Shown here piece after piece: positions 42,833 through 52,114 of a DNA stretch of 64,000 nt. The position numbers and the translations under genes were made by a program. The notes under the pieces are model-generated. The model was not told where the DNA came from, made no database searches, and was given only the letters and a program-made list of their open reading frames with translations. The stretch's first letter is position 1; every line of letters starts with the position of its first letter. The DNA lies in contig CAZRYM010000002.1 in NCBI GenBank assembly GCA_964604305.1, positions 20,470 through 84,469 of the forward strand. The letters run 5' to 3'. Origin of the DNA: JASUTC01 sp964604305. Lineage in GTDB: Bacteria; Thermotogota; Thermotogae; MWEM01.

Positions 42833-44242
42833 ATGGCTTATCGTGTTGAAAGGCCCTCTTACCAAGATAAAGAGGGTATCATTGAACTTTGTTCAGGTAT
42901 TTGGGATGGAAACGATTATATCCCTTATCTATTGGATAAGTGGTTAAATATTTCTGATCCTTTTTTAATCGTACGTGATACACAAAACGGGAAGATTTGT
43001 GCCATTGATCATGCCACAATCTTCAATGACGTTGCTTATGGAGAAGGGCTGCGGGTCCATGTGGATTATAGGGGAAAGGGGCTGGCAAAGCTCATCACAA
43101 AAGAGATGATGAGTGAGATTTTAAAGCGTGGTGTGAGTGATTATAAGGCGCTTATTTTTTCACAGACTTTGGACAGTATTTATCTTTCTGAAAAGGCCTT
43201 TTTTGAACAGGTGAACAGTTTTTATTTGCTTGAAAAAGAAGTGGATAAATCCCGAAAAGACATCCAGACTATTCAAGAGATAAAAATACGAACAATTTTT
43301 CCCGAAGAAATATCAAGGCGCAGAAATGATTTCAGTCAATTACTTTTTGCAACTGGTGGTGCTATTGTAGATGCTTGGACGTATTATCCCACAACGGAAT
43401 TTCTTTCTGATAAATTCCTGTTTGAAAGTGATGATGGGAAGCTAATTGCAGGTTTACACGAACATGAAAAGGAAATTTTTTCTATTTGCCTTTATTCTCA
43501 GCCCGGTGAGTGGATTAGGGAAATGATACCTCATCTGGAGGTTTATGCAAATCATTACGGATGTGATGTTTTAAGTATTGCCGTTCCATATTCACATAAA
43601 AATTGGACAGAAGTCTTTTTAAAGGCAGGTTTTACTACTCTTTGGGGTGACGGAGAATTGTCATTGGAGGAATCTTCAGCCTTTCTTTACTCATTGAATC
43701 GAGCCAAAATGGATCAGATCATCCTCCCCAAACAGATGGAAAAAAGTCATTTGCCATCGAATTATTATAGATGTAAATCAAGGTGTAAATATGGTTTCAG
43801 TCGGGTTATTGAAAGTTTTCCCCTAAAAAACGGAGAGCCCTTTCCCACCACTTATTATCTCGTCTGCCCTCATTTGAACTATCATCTCTCAAAACTGGAA
43901 GAATCCGGGGTTATATCCGCTTTAGATGAACTGAAGCATACAACGGAGTACCAACAGGTGGACAGATTTTACACAAAGGAAAGACACGACAGATTAAATC
44001 ATTCGTTGATGGTTTATGAGGAAATTAAAGAGCGTTTTTCTGAAGCATTGGATCTTGGTATTGGCGGCATAAAGGATAAAAAGGGTATAAAATGTCTTCA
44101 TCTTCACGTTGCGACTTATCTTGCTTCTCTAAATGATCCGGTTGGTCGGAGGGCTATGGAACTGTTAAGAGAAAAAGGGATTGAAGAGAATTGTGATAAT
44201 ATAGACTGTTTTAAATATTTTGAAGCCTATTATATGAGGTGA
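42833..44242 (+). CDS. GNAT acetyltransferase fused to DUF501
   Basis: A 469-residue protein with two recognisable parts. Residues ~1-160 are a GNAT N-acetyltransferase; the acetyl-CoA loop is VDYRGKGLAKL near residue 85. A middle part (~160-300) may be a second, degenerate GNAT fold. Residues ~310-469 match DUF501: CKSRCKYGFSRVIESFP, PFPTTYYLVCPHLNYHLSKLE, LGIGGI, and KCLHLHVATYLASLNDPVG with its paired His and Cys residues. DUF501 is normally a free-standing protein of unknown role. GAGGTGAT precedes the ATG, just past a terminator. Followed at 4 bp by UDP-GlcNAc epimerase, dus and others. Confidence 0.78.
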   Translation: MAYRVERPSYQDKEGIIELCSGIWDGNDYIPYLLDKWLNISDPFLIVRDTQNGKICAIDHATIFNDVAYGEGLRVHVDYRGKGLAKLITKEMMSEILKRGVSDYKALIFSQTLDSIYLSEKAFFEQVNSFYLLEKEVDKSRKDIQTIQEIKIRTIFPEEISRRRNDFSQLLFATGGAIVDAWTYYPTTEFLSDKFLFESDDGKLIAGLHEHEKEIFSICLYSQPGEWIREMIPHLEVYANHYGCDVLSIAVPYSHKNWTEVFLKAGFTTLWGDGELSLEESSAFLYSLNRAKMDQIILPKQMEKSHLPSNYYRCKSRCKYGFSRVIESFPLKNGEPFPTTYYLVCPHLNYHLSKLEESGVISALDELKHTTEYQQVDRFYTKERHDRLNHSLMVYEEIKERFSEALDLGIGGIKDKKGIKCLHLHVATYLASLNDPVGRRAMELLREKGIEENCDNIDCFKYFEAYYMR

Positions 44243-44246
44243 TTCT

Positions 44247-45353
44247 TTGAAAATTGGAATGATTTTTGGTACGAGACCTGAAGCGATTAAAATGGCGCCT
44301 TTGTACCATCAGCTAAAACAAAAGGGAGTTGATGCAAAAGTCATAGCGACTGCTCAACACAGAGAGATGCTTGATCAGGTTTTGGAATTGTTTTCCGTCA
44401 AAGCTGATTATGATTTAAATGTAATGAAACATAGACAAAGCCTTGCGGGTCTAACTGCCAGATTATGTGATGCCATCGATTCAGTTTTCAATAATGAAGC
44501 CTTTGACTGGATTCTTACACAGGGAGATACCACATCCACCTTTGTTGGCTCTTTGATTGCCTTTTATCATAAAATTCCCGTTGGGCATGTTGAAGCGGGA
44601 TTGCGTTCTTTTCAAATGGACGATCCTTTTCCTGAAGAGTTGAACAGGAGAATGACTTCTCAGTTGGCAACCCTTCATTTTGCACCAACCAGCCAGGCAA
44701 GGGAAAATCTGATTCGCGATAATATCGATGAGAAACGGATAGCAGTAACCGGAAATACAGTAATAGATGCTCTCTTGTGGATAATCGGACAAAAGAAATC
44801 AGAACTGAATCTCATTGTAAAAAAATACAGATTGCAAAATAAAAAGTACATTCTCATGACCATGCACAGGCGTGAAAATCATGGTGCCAAGATGGAAAAT
44901 ACCATGCGGGGGATCAGGAAGCTTCTTACAAGATATAATGATTATCACATCATTTTCCCGGTTCATTTCAATCCTGCGGTCAGAGATGTTGTTTATAAGG
45001 AACTGAGAGGTTTAGATAATATAACATTAACTGACCCTGTTGAATATCTTGATTTTTTGGCTTTGATGAGGGATTGCCGATTCATTATCAGTGATTCCGG
45101 CGGGGTACAGGAAGAGGCCCCCACACTGGGTAAGCCTGTGCTGGTGCTCAGGGAGACGACCGAGCGCCCGGAAGCTATTGAATCAGGGGTTGCGAGATTA
45201 ATTGGTACCGACACGGAGTCTGTATTCGAAAACTGTGCAAAGTTAATTGAGGATAAAGCAATGTATCAAGCTATGTCAATCGCTTCAAATCCCTTTGGGC
45301 AGGGAAATGCATCAGAAAAAATTACAGAACTTATTTTGAATTTCAATAGATAG
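44247..45353 (+). CDS. wecB: UDP-N-acetylglucosamine 2-epimerase
   Basis: A 368-residue non-hydrolysing epimerase interconverting UDP-GlcNAc and UDP-ManNAc for cell-surface polymers. Recognised from IFGTRPEAIKMAPL, TQGDTTSTFVGSL, GHVEAGLRSF, PFPEELNRRMTSQLA, TMHRRENHG, and SDSGGVQEEAPTLGKPVLVLRETTERPEA. The start is TTG with AGGTGATT upstream, 4 bp after the GNAT-DUF501 stop. No other sugar-nucleotide genes are nearby, so the polymer is unknown. Confidence 0.95.
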   Translation: MKIGMIFGTRPEAIKMAPLYHQLKQKGVDAKVIATAQHREMLDQVLELFSVKADYDLNVMKHRQSLAGLTARLCDAIDSVFNNEAFDWILTQGDTTSTFVGSLIAFYHKIPVGHVEAGLRSFQMDDPFPEELNRRMTSQLATLHFAPTSQARENLIRDNIDEKRIAVTGNTVIDALLWIIGQKKSELNLIVKKYRLQNKKYILMTMHRRENHGAKMENTMRGIRKLLTRYNDYHIIFPVHFNPAVRDVVYKELRGLDNITLTDPVEYLDFLALMRDCRFIISDSGGVQEEAPTLGKPVLVLRETTERPEAIESGVARLIGTDTESVFENCAKLIEDKAMYQAMSIASNPFGQGNASEKITELILNFNR

Positions 45354-45363
45354 GGGTATAAAA

Positions 45364-46365
45364 ATGTCTTATGATAATAAAATAAAATTGGTCCTTGCGC
45401 CCATGGCCGGTGTTACAAATAGAGCGTATCGTCGTTTGATTAGAGAAATAAATTCAACAGCTGTAGACCACATTTTTACAGAGATGATAAATGCCACGGG
45501 GGTTTCTCGAATGGATAATGGTACACTTAACATGTTGCCTGGAGCTCACGAGGAGTGTATTGTTCAGATATATGGTAATAATGCCATTGATTTTTCCAGA
45601 GCATCAGAGTATATTTTATCAAATTATCAGCATGTAACCGGTATAGATATCAACGCTGCATGCCCGGTAAAAAAGGTTGTCAGAAACGGTTCAGGTGCGG
45701 CATTGCTTCACGATATTGATAAGTTAAAAGACATCTTGAGAGAAGTTAGAGCCATTATGAAGGGAACGGGAAAAACCCTGAGTCTTAAAATAAGAAAGGG
45801 TTGGGAAGGATACGAGAATTATCAGGAAGTTATCAGGCTTTGTGAAAAAAATGATGTAGATTTTATTTCCATACATGGAAGAACAGTTGAACAAATGTAT
45901 TCAGGAAATGCAGATTTATCAATTCTTGAAAGAATTGATAAATCGGAGCAGTGCCAGATATTCTGGACAGGTGATGTTTTTAGCATGGAGTCTATAGAAA
46001 GGATTCTTAATTATACTGATAAGGTGAACGGGATTCTCTTTGCCAGAGGGACATTTGGAAACCCTTGGTTAATTAGGGAAGCAAGAGATTTTATCAGCGG
46101 CAATATGGTGAAGGAAGTCAGTTTCAAGGAGAAAAAGGGCGCCATAATTAGACATATGGAATTGTTATTGGAAGATTATGCACATTTAAAAGCTCTCGGA
46201 CAATTTAAAAGATTTGTTGCAGGTTATACAAAGGGAATACGAGATGTTCGACAAAAAAGGAATGCCATTTATCGTATGAACGATTTGAATGGATTAGTAA
46301 GTTTATTAATCGCCACAATATCCGCTGACTATGATGATAATATGGGAAAAAAAAGATTATCATAA
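45364..46365 (+). CDS. dus: tRNA-dihydrouridine synthase
   Basis: A 333-residue FMN enzyme reducing uridines in tRNA. The opening LAPMAGVTNRAYRRL binds FMN, the catalytic Cys is in DINAACPVKKVVRNGSGAAL, and HGRTVEQMYSG and ARGTFGNPWL are the later conserved loops. Close to the DusB type, though the tRNA position is not certain. GGGGTAT precedes the ATG, 10 bp after wecB. A terminator follows. Confidence 0.92.
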   Translation: MSYDNKIKLVLAPMAGVTNRAYRRLIREINSTAVDHIFTEMINATGVSRMDNGTLNMLPGAHEECIVQIYGNNAIDFSRASEYILSNYQHVTGIDINAACPVKKVVRNGSGAALLHDIDKLKDILREVRAIMKGTGKTLSLKIRKGWEGYENYQEVIRLCEKNDVDFISIHGRTVEQMYSGNADLSILERIDKSEQCQIFWTGDVFSMESIERILNYTDKVNGILFARGTFGNPWLIREARDFISGNMVKEVSFKEKKGAIIRHMELLLEDYAHLKALGQFKRFVAGYTKGIRDVRQKRNAIYRMNDLNGLVSLLIATISADYDDNMGKKRLS

Positions 46366-46367
46366 AT

Positions 46368-46400
46368 AAATTGGTAAAAACCATGCCAATTTTTTCTTTT
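46368..46400 (+). terminator. Terminator after dus
   Basis: AAATTGG and CCAATTT (7 bp, 11-nt loop) followed by a long T-rich run. Confidence 0.65.
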
Positions 46401-46438
46401 TTGTAAGATAGAAAAAAACAATAATCCGTTTTTTTGAG

Positions 46439-46444
46439 TATAAT
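46439..46444 (+). promoter_or_regulatory. Candidate -10 of ruvC
   Basis: TATAAT with no -35 at the right spacing. A message from here would begin with the hairpin at 46457. Confidence 0.35.
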
Positions 46445-46456
46445 AAAATTATAACA

Positions 46457-46491
46457 GGGTTCGTTTCTAAGAATGAAGCGGGCCTTTTTTT
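46457..46491 (+). terminator. Terminator-like hairpin in the ruvC leader
   Basis: GGTTCGTTTC can pair with GAAGCGGGCC using G-T pairs (10 bp, 7-nt loop), then T7, ending 9 bp before the ruvC start codon. It may be an attenuator if the -10 at 46439 is real. Confidence 0.5.
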
Positions 46492-46500
46492 AGAGTCTAC

Positions 46501-47016
46501 GTGGGGAGTTGCGTTTCTATTCAGACCAAAAAAGTAACAATACTTGGAATCGATCCGGGATATGGACGGGTGGGGTTTGGTATCATTCAACTAACGGGAA
46601 ATAAATTCGTTCATACAGCTCATGGAGTCATCGAGACTTCAAAAAAGGAGAAGCTTTCCTATAGATTAAATGAAATATATGAATCCGTCAATGAGATAAT
46701 AGAAAGGTACAAACCTGAAGAGGTGGCAATCGAAAGATTGTTTTTTTTCAGGAATGTTACTACAGCTCTTGCAGTTAGTGAGGCAAGGGGAGTTATACAA
46801 TTGGCATCATTTCGAGAGAGCTTGGATATATATGAATATACGCCTTTCGAAATCAAACAGGCGGTCACAGGTAATGGACGAGCTGAAAAAGGCCAAATGC
46901 AAAGAGTATTGAAAATGTTTCTGTCTCTTCAGTCAACTCCAAAACCGGATGATGCAGCAGATGCTCTTGCTGCTGCTATTTGTCATGCTAACTCGAGAGG
47001 ATCCTACAAAAGATAA
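46501..47016 (+). CDS. ruvC: Holliday junction resolvase RuvC
   Basis: A 171-residue endonuclease that cuts Holliday junctions during recombination repair. The catalytic acids are visible: D18 in LGIDPGYGRVG, the Glu of VAIERLFF (~77), and the two Asp of PDDAADALAAAICH near residue 148. The start is uncertain. GTG 46501 is the only standard start in a sensible place, but it has no ribosome site. GGGGAG lies just after it and would suit an ATT codon at 46519. No ruvA or ruvB lies nearby; polC follows after 64 bp. Confidence 0.9.
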   Translation: MGSCVSIQTKKVTILGIDPGYGRVGFGIIQLTGNKFVHTAHGVIETSKKEKLSYRLNEIYESVNEIIERYKPEEVAIERLFFFRNVTTALAVSEARGVIQLASFRESLDIYEYTPFEIKQAVTGNGRAEKGQMQRVLKMFLSLQSTPKPDDAADALAAAICHANSRGSYKR

Positions 47017-47080
47017 TGGTTATTATTGAATAGATGATTTTATTTTATAAGGTAATTCAGGTTGTCAGTTTGGAGGTATT

Positions 47081-50000
47081 ATGGTTGTTGAAATTCCGGA
47101 GATTGGGATACCTATTACAAAATTACTTGAAAGACTTGGTCTTGGTGAGATTGAGCTTGAAGGTGTCATAAGTAGCATTTCTTTTAACTTTAATGACGAG
47201 AAAGAGCAAGGTACCTTGGTGATTAATTGTCAGGATGAGATAGAAAATGATTCTTTAGATATGATTTGTGGCGCGTTGAATGCCTATTTTAAATGTGACT
47301 TAAAAGTGTCGCTTAAAAATGAGCATTTAACTCCTGCTAAGGAAACTGTGTTGAGATGGAAAAAGATTCTTGATATTTTAAATGGAAGTTTTTCATACGT
47401 TACTGATGCCGTTTATATCCGAGCAGAAACGGATGATTGTGTCTGTTGTCATGTCCCTAATGCATTTGTGTTGAATAAGATCAGAAAGAATAAAACTATG
47501 TTGCTAGAAGCTATCGAAAGGGTAGTCAAGCAGAAGGTTGATGTGACTTTCGTCCTGGATGATAATGAAGAGTCTCAGAATGAATCTTCATATTCTCCGG
47601 AAATAACTGTTACGGATGTTTTGATGCAAACTAATCCAGTTCCAAAAAAACCCCCTAAAAAATTGGAGCAATTGGCCTTTTCGGATTCTCCCACACCAAT
47701 TTATCAGATGGTATTCAACCGATCAACTTTTACAATAGAAGGGGAGGTTTTTTCGTTTGAATATCGTGATAATTCGGGGGTAGCAACTTTAGGTTTGTAC
47801 GATGGCACCGATTCAGTAAAATGCATCGCTTTTAGGGACTGTGCCAAATGGTTAAATGACAATGTCAAAAATGGAATAAGAATTGTGGCTTTGGGGAAGG
47901 CAACTGTTGATAACAGGACTCAAAAGCCGGCTTTTTTCATCGATCAGGCAAAAACAGCAGCACAAAAAGAAGAGATAACTGACGAAGAATCTGTAAAGAG
48001 GGTGGAATTACATGCCCATACCCAGATGAGTGCCATGGATTCCATCATGAAGATTGATGATTATATCAATACTGCCTCAAGGTGGGGATGGGAAGCACTT
48101 GCCGTTACAGATCATGGTGTTGTTCAAGCCTTTCCCGATTTGTATGAAAAGTGTATCAAAAAGGGCATAAAGCCCATTTTTGGAATGGAAGGCTATTTGG
48201 TTGATGTGACACCAATTGTTTACAATAAAGAATTGATTGAAGAAACTTCCTTTACGCAAACAGAAATAGAGAAATTGCAATATGTGGTGTTTGATTTTGA
48301 AACAACCGGGTTAAGTCCATTAAATGACACAATCATTGAGTTTGGTGCAGTTAAAATCAAAAATGGTGAAATAGTAGATACCTTTTCTGCCCTTATCAAT
48401 CCAAAAAGGAACATCTCGGAAAAAATCACAGAAATTACAGGTATTACCAACGATATGCTAAAAGGAAAACCTGAGATTGAAGAAATCCTCCCGGGATTTC
48501 TGGATTTCATAAAAGGTAGTATTTTAGTAGCTCATAACGCCAATTTTGATTATCGTTTTTTAAAACAACAAGTAAAAAAAGTCTTGAAACAAGAATATCA
48601 CTGTGCCTATATCGACACACTTTCTCTTTCCAGAGCCCTCTTGAGCATTAGAAGTAATTCTTTAGATAAGGTCGTAAAGGCACTAAAGCTTGAAGAATTC
48701 AATCATCACAGGGCTCTTGATGATGCAGATATTACCGGGAAGGTTTTTTTATCGCTTGTTGATATTGCAAAAAAACGTGGCAAAACAACCCTTAGCGCGT
48801 TGGATTCTTTAAAAAGCGAAATGGACCTGAAAAAACTCTTTGGGAGAGATTTCACGATCTATGTATTAAACTCAAAGGGTTTATACAATTTATACAAGCT
48901 TGTGACCGAAAGTCATATCAAGTATTTTGGCAAAGGTGTTCCACTGATACCAAAGGAATTACTCTCCCAAAACAGAGAAGGTTTGCTTGTGGGGACGGGA
49001 AGCCCAATGAGTGAGTTATCCTCTGCTTATCGGTATGGTTATGATGAGTCCGAATTGAAGGAAATCGCACAATTCTACGATTTTGTAGAAATAATGCCAC
49101 CGGATGCTTATACAGAAGTAGAAGAGGGTATGAATTACGATAAGATGCTGCATATGTATCAAACTTTTTATAAACTCAGTTCTGCGATTGGTCTTGATTG
49201 TATCATGACGGGGAATGCCCACTATTTAAAACCTGAGAATAAAAAACCCTGGTCGATCATGAAAATTAGTGAAAAGGCACTTCGAAGAAGAAACAAAAAA
49301 TTTTCATCTGACATGTATCAAACAGTGAATTTACAGCTTAGAACAACGAGTGAAATGCTAGCAATCGCTGAAAAGATCACGGGCTCATCCGAAGCAGCCC
49401 GGCAGGTTGTTTTAGAAAACCCCAAAAAAATTGTTGAGAAAACCGATGATATAAAACCCATCACCCGAAAGCTACATACTCCTGAAATGGAAGGAGCCGA
49501 TGAAGAGATAAGAGAAATTTCCTATCATAAGATGCACGAAATTTATGGGAAAAATCCTCCTGAAGATGTTGAAAAACGGTTGAACTTTGAATTGGATGCC
49601 ATCATAGGGAATGGATATTCTGTACTTTATCTGATTGCCCAGAAGATTGTGAAAAAATCAATGGAAGACGGTTACTTGGTTGGATCAAGAGGCTCTGTGG
49701 GGTCTTCACTTGTAGCCACAATGCTTGGTATTACCGAAGTTAATCCCCTTGCCCCCCATTATGTTTGTCCTGTCTGTAAAAAAACCGAATTTGCAATGAT
49801 AGAGGGATGTTCATCCGGGTACGATTTACCAGATAAGTCGTGTTCCGAATGTGAGACTAAGATGCAAAAATTTGGACAGGAGATCCCTTTTGAGACTTTT
49901 ATGGGATTCAACGGAAACAAAGTGCCGGATATTGACTTGAATTTTTCAGGAGAATATCAGACCAAGGCACATAAATATATTGAAGAATTATTTGGTTCTG

Positions 50001-51349
50001 ACCACGTCTTTAAAGCAGGTACCATCAGTACAGTTGCCGATAAGACTGCTTATGGATATGTACTTCGTTTTGAGGAGGCCACCGAGCAATCCATCAAAGA
50101 TATAGAGAAGGAAAGGATCGCTCAGGAAATAGCCGGTGTTAAGCGGACCACCGGTCAGCATCCAGGAGGATTAATGATTGTGCCTAAATCCAAAACAGTC
50201 TTTGAATTCACTCCGGTACAACATCCGGCAAATGACAGAAATTCAGATATCCAGACTACACATTTCGATTATCATTCTATTCATGATGATCTTGTGAAAA
50301 TTGATGCACTTGGACATGACGATCCCACTTTCATGAGATACCTTCAGGATATTACCAATCTCAATCCGCTTGATGTGCCAATGGATGATAAAAAGACCAT
50401 TGAGCTTTTTTCAAGTATGCGACCCATCGGATTAAAAAACGGAGATATTCCCGGAGTAGAGAACGGTTCATTGGGTATTCCTGAATTTGGAACGACTTTT
50501 GTTCGAAGTATGCTTCTTGACACTCGCCCAAAAACATTTGCGGATTTGGTTAGAATATCAGGTTTATCACACGGTACAGGGGTTTGGATTGATAATGCCA
50601 AAAATTTAATTAATGACAGAGTAGCAAAGCTGCAAGATGTGATCGCTTGTCGTGATGATATAATGAATAAATTGATCCACAGCGGGATAGAACATGTTCA
50701 GGCATTTCAAATAATGGAAACGGTAAGAAAAGGCAAAGAACTTAAGTTGGAAGACATTGAAACTATGAAAAAACATGGAATCAAAGACTGGTTCATGAAA
50801 TCATGTGAATCTATCAAATATCTGTTTCCGAAAGCCCATGCAGTTGCTTATGTTTCTATGGCCTTTCGTGTTGCTTTCTTTAAGGTTCATCACCCACTTG
50901 CTTTTTATTCCACATATTTTACGGTAAAGGGTGGGGAGTTTGATGTTAATCTTATCATGAGTGGTCCTGAAAAGATTAGAATGTGGTTGAAGGACCCGGA
51001 ATCATACGCCAGTATGAGTAAACAGAAATTGAACGCATCCAGAATTATCAACGAAATCGGGTTGGAGATGCTTCTAAGGGGGTTTGAATTCCTGCCGGTT
51101 AATATAAAAAAATCAAGTATAAATACTTTTAAAATAGAGGATTCCAAATTACGGATACCTTTTAACAGAGTAAGTGGTTTGGGTGACAGAGTTGCAAAAT
51201 CTATCGTTGCTGAAAGGGAAAAGAGCGATTTTGTATCTATAGATGATTTTAACAATAGAACTTTAGTATCAAATTCAACCATAGACATTCTCAGAGAGAT
51301 GGAGGCTTTTGACGGGTTACAAGAACATGCACAGTATTCACTATTTTAA
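47081..51349 (+). CDS. polC: DNA polymerase III alpha subunit, PolC type
   Basis: A 1422-residue replicative polymerase with built-in proofreading. In order: N-terminal domain; OB fold (~215-290); PHP domain beginning VELHAHTQMSAMDS (~308), split by the DnaQ-like exonuclease (FDFETTGLSPLND ~402, closing with HHRALDDADIT ~550); and the polymerase core with GSRGSVGSSL (~868), a four-Cys zinc site CPVC...CSEC (~896-930), the catalytic aspartates in VPDIDLNFSGEYQ (~948), and HPGGLMIVP (~1027). PolC occurs in Firmicutes, Thermotogota and relatives, where it works next to DnaE. Slightly longer than the Thermotoga protein as I remember it. TTGGAGG precedes the ATG. Confidence 0.96.
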   Translation: MVVEIPEIGIPITKLLERLGLGEIELEGVISSISFNFNDEKEQGTLVINCQDEIENDSLDMICGALNAYFKCDLKVSLKNEHLTPAKETVLRWKKILDILNGSFSYVTDAVYIRAETDDCVCCHVPNAFVLNKIRKNKTMLLEAIERVVKQKVDVTFVLDDNEESQNESSYSPEITVTDVLMQTNPVPKKPPKKLEQLAFSDSPTPIYQMVFNRSTFTIEGEVFSFEYRDNSGVATLGLYDGTDSVKCIAFRDCAKWLNDNVKNGIRIVALGKATVDNRTQKPAFFIDQAKTAAQKEEITDEESVKRVELHAHTQMSAMDSIMKIDDYINTASRWGWEALAVTDHGVVQAFPDLYEKCIKKGIKPIFGMEGYLVDVTPIVYNKELIEETSFTQTEIEKLQYVVFDFETTGLSPLNDTIIEFGAVKIKNGEIVDTFSALINPKRNISEKITEITGITNDMLKGKPEIEEILPGFLDFIKGSILVAHNANFDYRFLKQQVKKVLKQEYHCAYIDTLSLSRALLSIRSNSLDKVVKALKLEEFNHHRALDDADITGKVFLSLVDIAKKRGKTTLSALDSLKSEMDLKKLFGRDFTIYVLNSKGLYNLYKLVTESHIKYFGKGVPLIPKELLSQNREGLLVGTGSPMSELSSAYRYGYDESELKEIAQFYDFVEIMPPDAYTEVEEGMNYDKMLHMYQTFYKLSSAIGLDCIMTGNAHYLKPENKKPWSIMKISEKALRRRNKKFSSDMYQTVNLQLRTTSEMLAIAEKITGSSEAARQVVLENPKKIVEKTDDIKPITRKLHTPEMEGADEEIREISYHKMHEIYGKNPPEDVEKRLNFELDAIIGNGYSVLYLIAQKIVKKSMEDGYLVGSRGSVGSSLVATMLGITEVNPLAPHYVCPVCKKTEFAMIEGCSSGYDLPDKSCSECETKMQKFGQEIPFETFMGFNGNKVPDIDLNFSGEYQTKAHKYIEELFGSDHVFKAGTISTVADKTAYGYVLRFEEATEQSIKDIEKERIAQEIAGVKRTTGQHPGGLMIVPKSKTVFEFTPVQHPANDRNSDIQTTHFDYHSIHDDLVKIDALGHDDPTFMRYLQDITNLNPLDVPMDDKKTIELFSSMRPIGLKNGDIPGVENGSLGIPEFGTTFVRSMLLDTRPKTFADLVRISGLSHGTGVWIDNAKNLINDRVAKLQDVIACRDDIMNKLIHSGIEHVQAFQIMETVRKGKELKLEDIETMKKHGIKDWFMKSCESIKYLFPKAHAVAYVSMAFRVAFFKVHHPLAFYSTYFTVKGGEFDVNLIMSGPEKIRMWLKDPESYASMSKQKLNASRIINEIGLEMLLRGFEFLPVNIKKSSINTFKIEDSKLRIPFNRVSGLGDRVAKSIVAEREKSDFVSIDDFNNRTLVSNSTIDILREMEAFDGLQEHAQYSLF

Positions 51350-51361
51350 TGGAGGAGAGAG

Positions 51362-51835
51362 ATGACTGAGAAGATCAGGATAGGGAAAAAGAAGCATATC
51401 GCGTTAATTGCCCATGATTACAGAAAAAAGGATTTAATCGAATGGGTACATTATAACAAAGGAACACTCTCCACTCACCATCTGTACGGAACAGGAACAA
51501 CAGGAAGCTTGATAGAAGAAAAGATCGGTTTACCTGTAAAAACATTCAAAAGCGGTCCCCTGGGGGGAGATCAACAAATAGGCGCAAAGATTGCAGAAGG
51601 GATTATCAATTGTTTGATCTTTTTTTGGGACCCATTATCCCCACATTCTCACGATGTGGATGTTAAGGCGTTGTTGAGAATTGCCACCGTTTATAATATA
51701 CCGGTGGCTACCAACCGAGCTACAGCAGATTTTCTCATTAGTTCTCCTTTGATGGAGGAGGTTTACGAAAGGGATTTATACGATTTTCAATCGAGACATC
51801 GGAAGGAAACCTTGAGAGCCCTTAAGGAAGAATAA
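51362..51835 (+). CDS. mgsA: Methylglyoxal synthase
   Basis: A 157-residue enzyme converting dihydroxyacetone phosphate to methylglyoxal and phosphate, a bypass that frees phosphate when triose phosphates pile up. Recognised from IALIAHDYRKKDLIEW, YGTGTTGSLIEE, KSGPLGGDQQIGAKI, and the active-site FFWDPLSPHSHDVDVKALLR with the general-base Asp and His. GGAGAGAG precedes the ATG, 12 bp after polC. The aldo/keto reductase at 6 kb could help to clear methylglyoxal, but that is only a possibility. Confidence 0.94.
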   Translation: MTEKIRIGKKKHIALIAHDYRKKDLIEWVHYNKGTLSTHHLYGTGTTGSLIEEKIGLPVKTFKSGPLGGDQQIGAKIAEGIINCLIFFWDPLSPHSHDVDVKALLRIATVYNIPVATNRATADFLISSPLMEEVYERDLYDFQSRHRKETLRALKEE

Positions 51836-52013
51836 TCGTGCAAACCCTTGCAAAGATTTTATACTTCTTTTGATTTAAAAAAGATTTATTGAATAAAAAG
51901 ACACAATTAAGATAAGCTGCAGATAAACGATTTAGAAATGAACCATGTTTATAGAAAAAAACTTGAAAAAAGATAAGCTTGTAATTTTTTGGATGGCAGA
52001 GGGAATTTCTTTG

Positions 52014-52022
52014 TGTTATAAT
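52014..52022 (+). promoter_or_regulatory. Extended -10 promoter of the hndABC-like cluster
   Basis: TGTTATAAT, ~90 bp before the TTG start at 52115. In between, GAGCTG and CAGCTT flank a T9 run, a weak hairpin I do not trust as a terminator. The rest of the 279-bp gap after mgsA shows nothing else. Confidence 0.5.
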
Positions 52023-52114
52023 AATCTGGGAAAAATAGAAATTCGACTATCATTGACGAGCTGTCTTTTTTTTTATCAGCTTGTGAAGTGAATCACGAAT
52101 CGGAGGTGTTGCTG

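Noticed and set aside
52036..52086. T9 run flanked by GAGCTG/CAGCTT as a terminator or riboswitch before hndA
   Set aside because: The T-run is in the loop instead of after the stem, and the stem is short and imperfect.
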